The position numbers and the translations under genes were made by a program. A DNA stretch of 64,000 nucleotides from Tardiphaga sp. vice304 (GTDB lineage: Bacteria; Pseudomonadota; Alphaproteobacteria; Rhizobiales; Xanthobacteraceae). The notes under the pieces were generated by a model. The model did no database searches. It saw only the letters and a list, made by a program, of their open reading frames with translations, and was not told the DNA's origin. This document shows positions 61,017 through 64,000 of the stretch, one piece after another. How positions within the stretch are numbered: position 1 is the stretch's first letter; every line of letters begins with the position of its first letter. The DNA is taken from the NCBI RefSeq assembly GCF_007018905.1, contig NZ_CP041402.1, forward strand, positions 2,778,001-2,842,000, given 5' to 3'.

Positions 61017-61498
61017 TCAATACAGCCTTCGTTGTCCTGACGTGGCTGGTCGGTCTCGCCGCCACCTTCGGACCCGTCGCCGTGATCCTAGGCCTTATCT
61101 TCGTGCCGGCCGTGGCCGTGCCGCTCATCTCGTCGATCGCCAAGCGCTTCCTTGAATGCGTCTGGTGCATCGTCGCCGTGGTCGCACTGCTGATGTGCGT
61201 CGGCTCCTATTGGGTCGGTTACTGGGATGCGGCAGCCGACTGCCGTGCCGGCGAGCTCGAGGCGAAGCTGCGCAACGCCCGCATCGATGCCGAAGTCGCC
61301 AAAAAATCTGCCGACGATGAATTCCAACGCGCCGGCCAAATCGAGGCCACGGCCGAAGCCCGACAGAAAGATGACCATGATTACATCACGCATCTCGAAG
61401 CTCGCCCTTCCTGCAATCTTGATGACAACGATCTTGGGCGGGTGCCAAACAACCAATCCAGGACCCGCCGCGCGAAGCCTGCCACCGGTTCCCGGTAG
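61013..61498 (+). CDS. Membrane protein with coiled coil, i-spanin (Rz-like)
   Basis: 161 aa. Two or three N-terminal membrane helices (residues 1-70), then a periplasmic coiled coil (GELEAKLRNARIDAEVAKKSADDEF...). A second gene encoding a lipoprotein starts inside it in another frame, the classical Rz/Rz1 layout. Inner-membrane part of the spanin complex that fuses the membranes at lysis. Confidence 0.78.
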   Translation: MINTAFVVLTWLVGLAATFGPVAVILGLIFVPAVAVPLISSIAKRFLECVWCIVAVVALLMCVGSYWVGYWDAAADCRAGELEAKLRNARIDAEVAKKSADDEFQRAGQIEATAEARQKDDHDYITHLEARPSCNLDDNDLGRVPNNQSRTRRAKPATGSR

Positions 61499-61655
61499 GC
61501 TGATGAAGCCCGTCGCTGTGCCGGCACTTTACAAGGGGCAGGATGCCCGCGCTGCTCTCCGCCTGACGGGAACGGCGCTGGTCGAAGCTAACTCTCGCCT
61601 GTCGGCGTCGGCCGGCTGGTACGAGGGCGTTCGGAAGAGCTACGGCGCGCCATGA
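61371..61655 (+). CDS. Outer-membrane lipoprotein, o-spanin (Rz1-like)
   Basis: 94 aa. Signal peptide with lipobox LGGC (Cys25), then a proline-containing mature part (SLPPVPGRLMKPVAVP). The first 128 bases lie within the i-spanin gene in a different frame. ATG 61371 is used; ATG 61377 is an alternative. Proline richness is usual for Rz1. Confidence 0.8.
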   Translation: MTMITSRISKLALPAILMTTILGGCQTTNPGPAARSLPPVPGRLMKPVAVPALYKGQDARAALRLTGTALVEANSRLSASAGWYEGVRKSYGAP

Positions 61656-62074
61656 GAACCGCTTTGCAAAGCCTCGCAGATCGTACCGTCGAGTGGTTTT
61701 CCTCGCTGGTGATGATTGCGTGGGGTGCCACGCTGTCGTTGCCTGGCGACCTGCTGAATCAGCCGGGGTTCGTGGCGTTCAACCGCTTCGGCATGACCGA
61801 GTCGTTCTGGGCGTTCATGTTCACGGTGATCGGCGTTGGCCGGCTGATTGCCCTCTACATCAACGGCCGCTGGCCGCGCTCGCCGCATATCCGCATGTTT
61901 GGGGCGCTATTCGGAACTCTTTCATGGGGCCAGGTTAGCTGGCTCCTCTATCAGGCATCGGCGATCAATGGGACGCCGATAACAACTGGCTGCGCGGTCT
62001 ACGCATTGCTTGCTGCCTTCGAAATCTTCTCGATGAACAGGGCGGCTTTTGATGCTCGGTATCACCACCCCTGA
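61652..62074 (+). CDS. Polytopic membrane protein, holin candidate
   Basis: 140 aa with about four hydrophobic segments (SSLVMIAWGATLSLPG; FWAFMFTVIGVGRLIALYI; MFGALFGTLSWGQVSWLLYQ; TGCAVYALLAAFEIF). It is coupled to the spanin gene by ATGA. The location in the lysis cassette suggests holin or antiholin. Confidence 0.7.
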   Translation: MRTALQSLADRTVEWFSSLVMIAWGATLSLPGDLLNQPGFVAFNRFGMTESFWAFMFTVIGVGRLIALYINGRWPRSPHIRMFGALFGTLSWGQVSWLLYQASAINGTPITTGCAVYALLAAFEIFSMNRAAFDARYHHP

Positions 62075-62384
62075 TGCTATCGCCTTTGGAATGATGGTGC
62101 TTGCCGGGCTTGCGGCATGGCGCGGGGTCTCCCAAGGCGATGCAGCGAGAAAGCAAGCAATCCAGTCGGCTCCGATGGTCAATATCGCGACCGGGATCGT
62201 CGAAGCCAACCAATTCAGCGACTATATGAAGGCGATCGATAAGCTCGCCATCGCGCTGACCAATCATGCCGCGGCGATGGATCGCCAGCATGAAGTGAAG
62301 CACACGAACGCCTTGGAGCGTCTGGCCGAGAAGGTCGATGACGCCCTGAACGCCCGCGCTGAGCACCCGCACCGGCGCAGATAA
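62052..62384 (+). CDS. Membrane-anchored small protein
   Basis: 110 aa. One N-terminal helix ([15 protein letters not shown]) followed by a soluble helical tail with possible coiled coil ([20 protein letters not shown]). Starts 23 bp inside the upstream gene. Possible holin-associated protein; unrecognised. Confidence 0.68.
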   Translation: MLGITTPDAIAFGMMVLAGLAAWRGVSQGDAARKQAIQSAPMVNIATGIVEANQFSDYMKAIDKLAIALTNHAAAMDRQHEVKHTNALERLAEKVDDALNARAEHPHRRR

Positions 62385-62398
62385 CCCCAGGAGACTTC

Positions 62399-62794
62399 AT
62401 GCCCCGCATCTTCTACGTGGCAGCTTTGCTGTGCGCGCTCTTTGCCATGCCTGCTCGAGCTCAGGACTTCCTCGTTGGCGTCGTCTCGATCGACGTCACC
62501 ATGACCCGCGACCGAGGCGAAACCTGCATTGCCAGTCAGTATGGGGTAGGGGACGGCTACCACGGGCGCCGGACGGCCTCTGGCGAGCGGTTCAATACCT
62601 ATGCACTGACCGCCGCGCATCGCACCAGGCGCTTCGGCAGCCACGTCAAGGTGACGAACATGGCTAACGGCCGGTTGGTCGCGGTCCGCATCAATGACCG
62701 CGGCCCGTTCGTCCGCGGCCGCTGCATCGATCTGAGCCGCGCGGCCGCCAATGCGATCGGGATGGGCGGCACGGCGCGGGTGAGGGTGGATTGA
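62399..62794 (+). CDS. RlpA-like double-psi beta-barrel protein
   Basis: 131 aa. Signal peptide ([21 protein letters not shown]), then the RlpA-type barrel: [63 protein letters not shown]. RlpA proteins are peptidoglycan lytic transglycosylases; this is a minimal form without a SPOR domain. It lies in the lysis region and may assist cell-wall degradation. Confidence 0.85.
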   Translation: MPRIFYVAALLCALFAMPARAQDFLVGVVSIDVTMTRDRGETCIASQYGVGDGYHGRRTASGERFNTYALTAAHRTRRFGSHVKVTNMANGRLVAVRINDRGPFVRGRCIDLSRAAANAIGMGGTARVRVD

Positions 62795-62949
62795 TCTTCT
62801 GGTGCTGCCTGGCGGCCTCCGCAGTCGAGGTCGCGCTGATCGTGCTGCTGATCACCCGGGCTGACTGGCTCGACCGCAAGACAGAAAGCCCGCGACCGGT
62901 CCCCCGGCGCGGGCTTTTTCGTTTCAGGTCCCGGCGCGACGGCCGGTGA
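62791..62949 (+). CDS. Small membrane peptide crossing the terminator
   Basis: 52 aa, starting with TTG that overlaps the RlpA-like stop by 4 bp. One N-terminal helix ([20 protein letters not shown]), then a basic arginine-rich tail encoded over the terminator stem. The coupling and hydrophobic helix argue for a real gene; the tail may be incidental. Confidence 0.45.
   Translation: MIFWCCLAASAVEVALIVLLITRADWLDRKTESPRPVPRRGLFRFRSRRDGR
62885..62919 (+). terminator. Terminator of the late operon
   Basis: AAAGCCCGCG and CGCGGGCTTT form a 10-bp stem, followed by further T residues (TTTTTC in all). It ends the rightward late transcript. Confidence 0.92.
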
Positions 62950-63068
62950 TGTGCTTGGTGTGGGCCATTGTTTCGCCGTGGGATCAGGCATCGAACGTTT
63001 CGCCGCATCGGCATTTGACCGGCCCTTTGCCCAGCTTGTCCCGGTAGCCGGCGGCCCGCAGAGCGTAC

Positions 63069-64000
63069 TTATTGGCGATCCATTACTGCTGGCGTCGTAT
63101 CTCGGACAGCAGGCAGGATCACCGGATGGGGGCCATTCGCCATGCCAAGAGGTATTATCCCGTCGGACGATTTAGGACTAGGTAAAAGGCATAATCTGAA
63201 AAAGCGCGTGATGGGATCGACGACGACCGTGTGAAGTGCAATTCCGCCGAGGAGAGCCACGGCGGGCGCCACCACGACCGTCAGTTGTTCAAAGCCGGTG
63301 CCCTTCGTCAGCTCACGCAATACCGACATGATAGGAACATGGAAGATATAGATCGCGTAGCTCGCGTCCCCGAGAAGGACGCAAAGCCTGTTTCGGAAAA
63401 AGTCTTGACGCTCGAATTGGAGCACGCCGATGATCAGCAGCAGGCTCGCCACTCCCCACGTCAGCGGTCCGGAAGGGCCGTGAAGGTTAGAGTAGAGAGA
63501 CGCCGCGAAAAGAGCGAAGCACAAGTATCCTAGCCGCGGGTTGTCCGCATCGATCCGATCGATGACGGTGGCAACGCCGAGGCCGAACGCAAATTCGAGA
63601 AAGCGCGCCGTCCCAAGGTAGCCTCCCCCAGACTGAATAGTCAGCGACGAAAACGCTGCAACGGCTAAGATCGCGACAATCCGGACGTGACTTTTGAAAA
63701 GCGCCAAGATCACGGCGTAGATGGCGTAAAAGCCCATCTCGTAACTCAGCGTCCATCCAGGGAAGACGATCGGAAAGTAGTTATTTCGGAACACCGACGT
63801 GAAGGTCAGCGAGGCCCAAAAGTCAATCCATGGCGGCATCTGCTTTATTTGAATGAGAAATAAAAACATCGCCACTGTGGCAAGTAAATAGACAGGAACG
63901 ATCCGTATGAAGCGCTTCAGGGCGAAGCGGACAACTGAATCTCCGTCCTTCGTCGACAGGCCGATCACGATGCCGCTGATGATGAAGAAGATGTCGACGC
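63069..64000 (-). CDS. Acyltransferase 3 family protein, 5' end outside the window
   Basis: The frame is open through the right edge (DIFFIISGIVIGLSTKDG immediately upstream), so at least ~40 N-terminal residues are missing. Multi-helix integral membrane O-acyltransferase: KRFIRIVPVYLLATVAMF, FPGWTLSYEMGFYAIYAVIL, LLGDASYAIYIFHVPIM are family features (OafA/NodX-like). It is more AT-rich than the phage core and convergent with the late operon. Likely modifies surface polysaccharide in the lysogen. Confidence 0.85.
   Translation of the reverse strand, partial: VDIFFIISGIVIGLSTKDGDSVVRFALKRFIRIVPVYLLATVAMFLFLIQIKQMPPWIDFWASLTFTSVFRNNYFPIVFPGWTLSYEMGFYAIYAVILALFKSHVRIVAILAVAAFSSLTIQSGGGYLGTARFLEFAFGLGVATVIDRIDADNPRLGYLCFALFAASLYSNLHGPSGPLTWGVASLLLIIGVLQFERQDFFRNRLCVLLGDASYAIYIFHVPIMSVLRELTKGTGFEQLTVVVAPAVALLGGIALHTVVVDPITRFFRLCLLPSPKSSDGIIPLGMANGPHPVILPAVRDTTPAVMDRQ

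Larger units (their letters stand above)
23715..64000. mobile_element. Integrated mosaic prophage (left end at tRNA-Leu; right end outside window)
   Basis: Contains, in order: tyrosine integrase, overlapping small genes, CI-like repressor, early genes, replication protein, NusG-like protein, lambda-type head genes, Mu-type contractile tail genes, lysis genes and an acyltransferase. The left boundary is placed in the T-arm/acceptor 3' part of tRNA-Leu. No second copy of that 3' end was seen before 64,000, so attR lies further right. Length is at least 40 kb. Confidence 0.93.

Noticed and set aside
62985-63066. Minus-strand fragment reading ANKYALRAAGYRDKLGKG and ending near CRCGETFDA
   Set aside because: It looks like the end of a small zinc-finger protein but has a stop directly upstream and no start codon, so it is at most a gene remnant.

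Overview
The window reads as a high-GC alphaproteobacterial chromosome of the Bradyrhizobium/Rhodopseudomonas/Afipia type (Nitrobacteraceae). The evidence is gene content and order, a lysine/alanine-rich histone H1-like protein, and many long palindromic intergenic elements. This is an inference from remembered family features; no database search was possible.

Positions 1-23,740 are chromosomal backbone. There are two sugar ABC permeases with an SDR dehydrogenase (98-3110), then a CoA-thioester catabolic run (3361-10410: thiolase, acyl-CoA ligase, CoA-transferase, acyl-CoA dehydrogenase, a thiolase-fold protein lacking the catalytic cysteine, and its DUF35 partner). A glutathione-dependent formaldehyde dehydrogenase, a DMT exporter, a histone-like protein, a photolyase, a DUF2177 membrane protein and a 1-Cys peroxiredoxin follow. 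Next come a biotin carboxylase alpha subunit, an isocitrate-lyase/PEP-mutase family enzyme and acylphosphatase. That last junction is broken by a 1-kb insertion carrying a DUF4268 gene between two divergent copies of the flanking genes. A hairpin-rich stretch that may be a structured RNA, lipB, a FliN-like protein and tRNA-Leu(GAG) close the backbone.

Positions ~23,740-64,000 are a prophage integrated at the 3' end of the tRNA-Leu gene. The right end and attR lie outside the window. The leftward arm holds the integrase, a chain of tiny overlapping genes, and a LexA/CI-type self-cleaving repressor. Three matching operators (TCGGA-N4-TCCGA) link the repressor/Cro region to the integrase operon. 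The rightward early arm runs from a Cro-position gene through an MT-A70 methyltransferase, a stand-alone TSCPD protein and an HNH nuclease to a replication protein whose linker DNA carries four iteron-like repeats (candidate origin). It ends with a NusG-like candidate antiterminator followed by two terminator hairpins.

The late genes are a mosaic: a lambda-type head module (GpA terminase, gpW, portal, S49 protease, gpD, capsid, FII) is joined to a Mu-type contractile tail (DUF2635, sheath, tube, tail chaperone with a probable -1 frameshift, tape measure, gp43-gp48 baseplate, spike and fibres). Lysis genes follow (M15 endolysin, Rz/Rz1-type overlapping spanins, membrane proteins, RlpA-like protein). 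An acyltransferase at the window edge is probably a lysogenic-conversion gene. The tail sheath gene carries an in-frame amber codon, so the prophage may be unable to build a functional tail.
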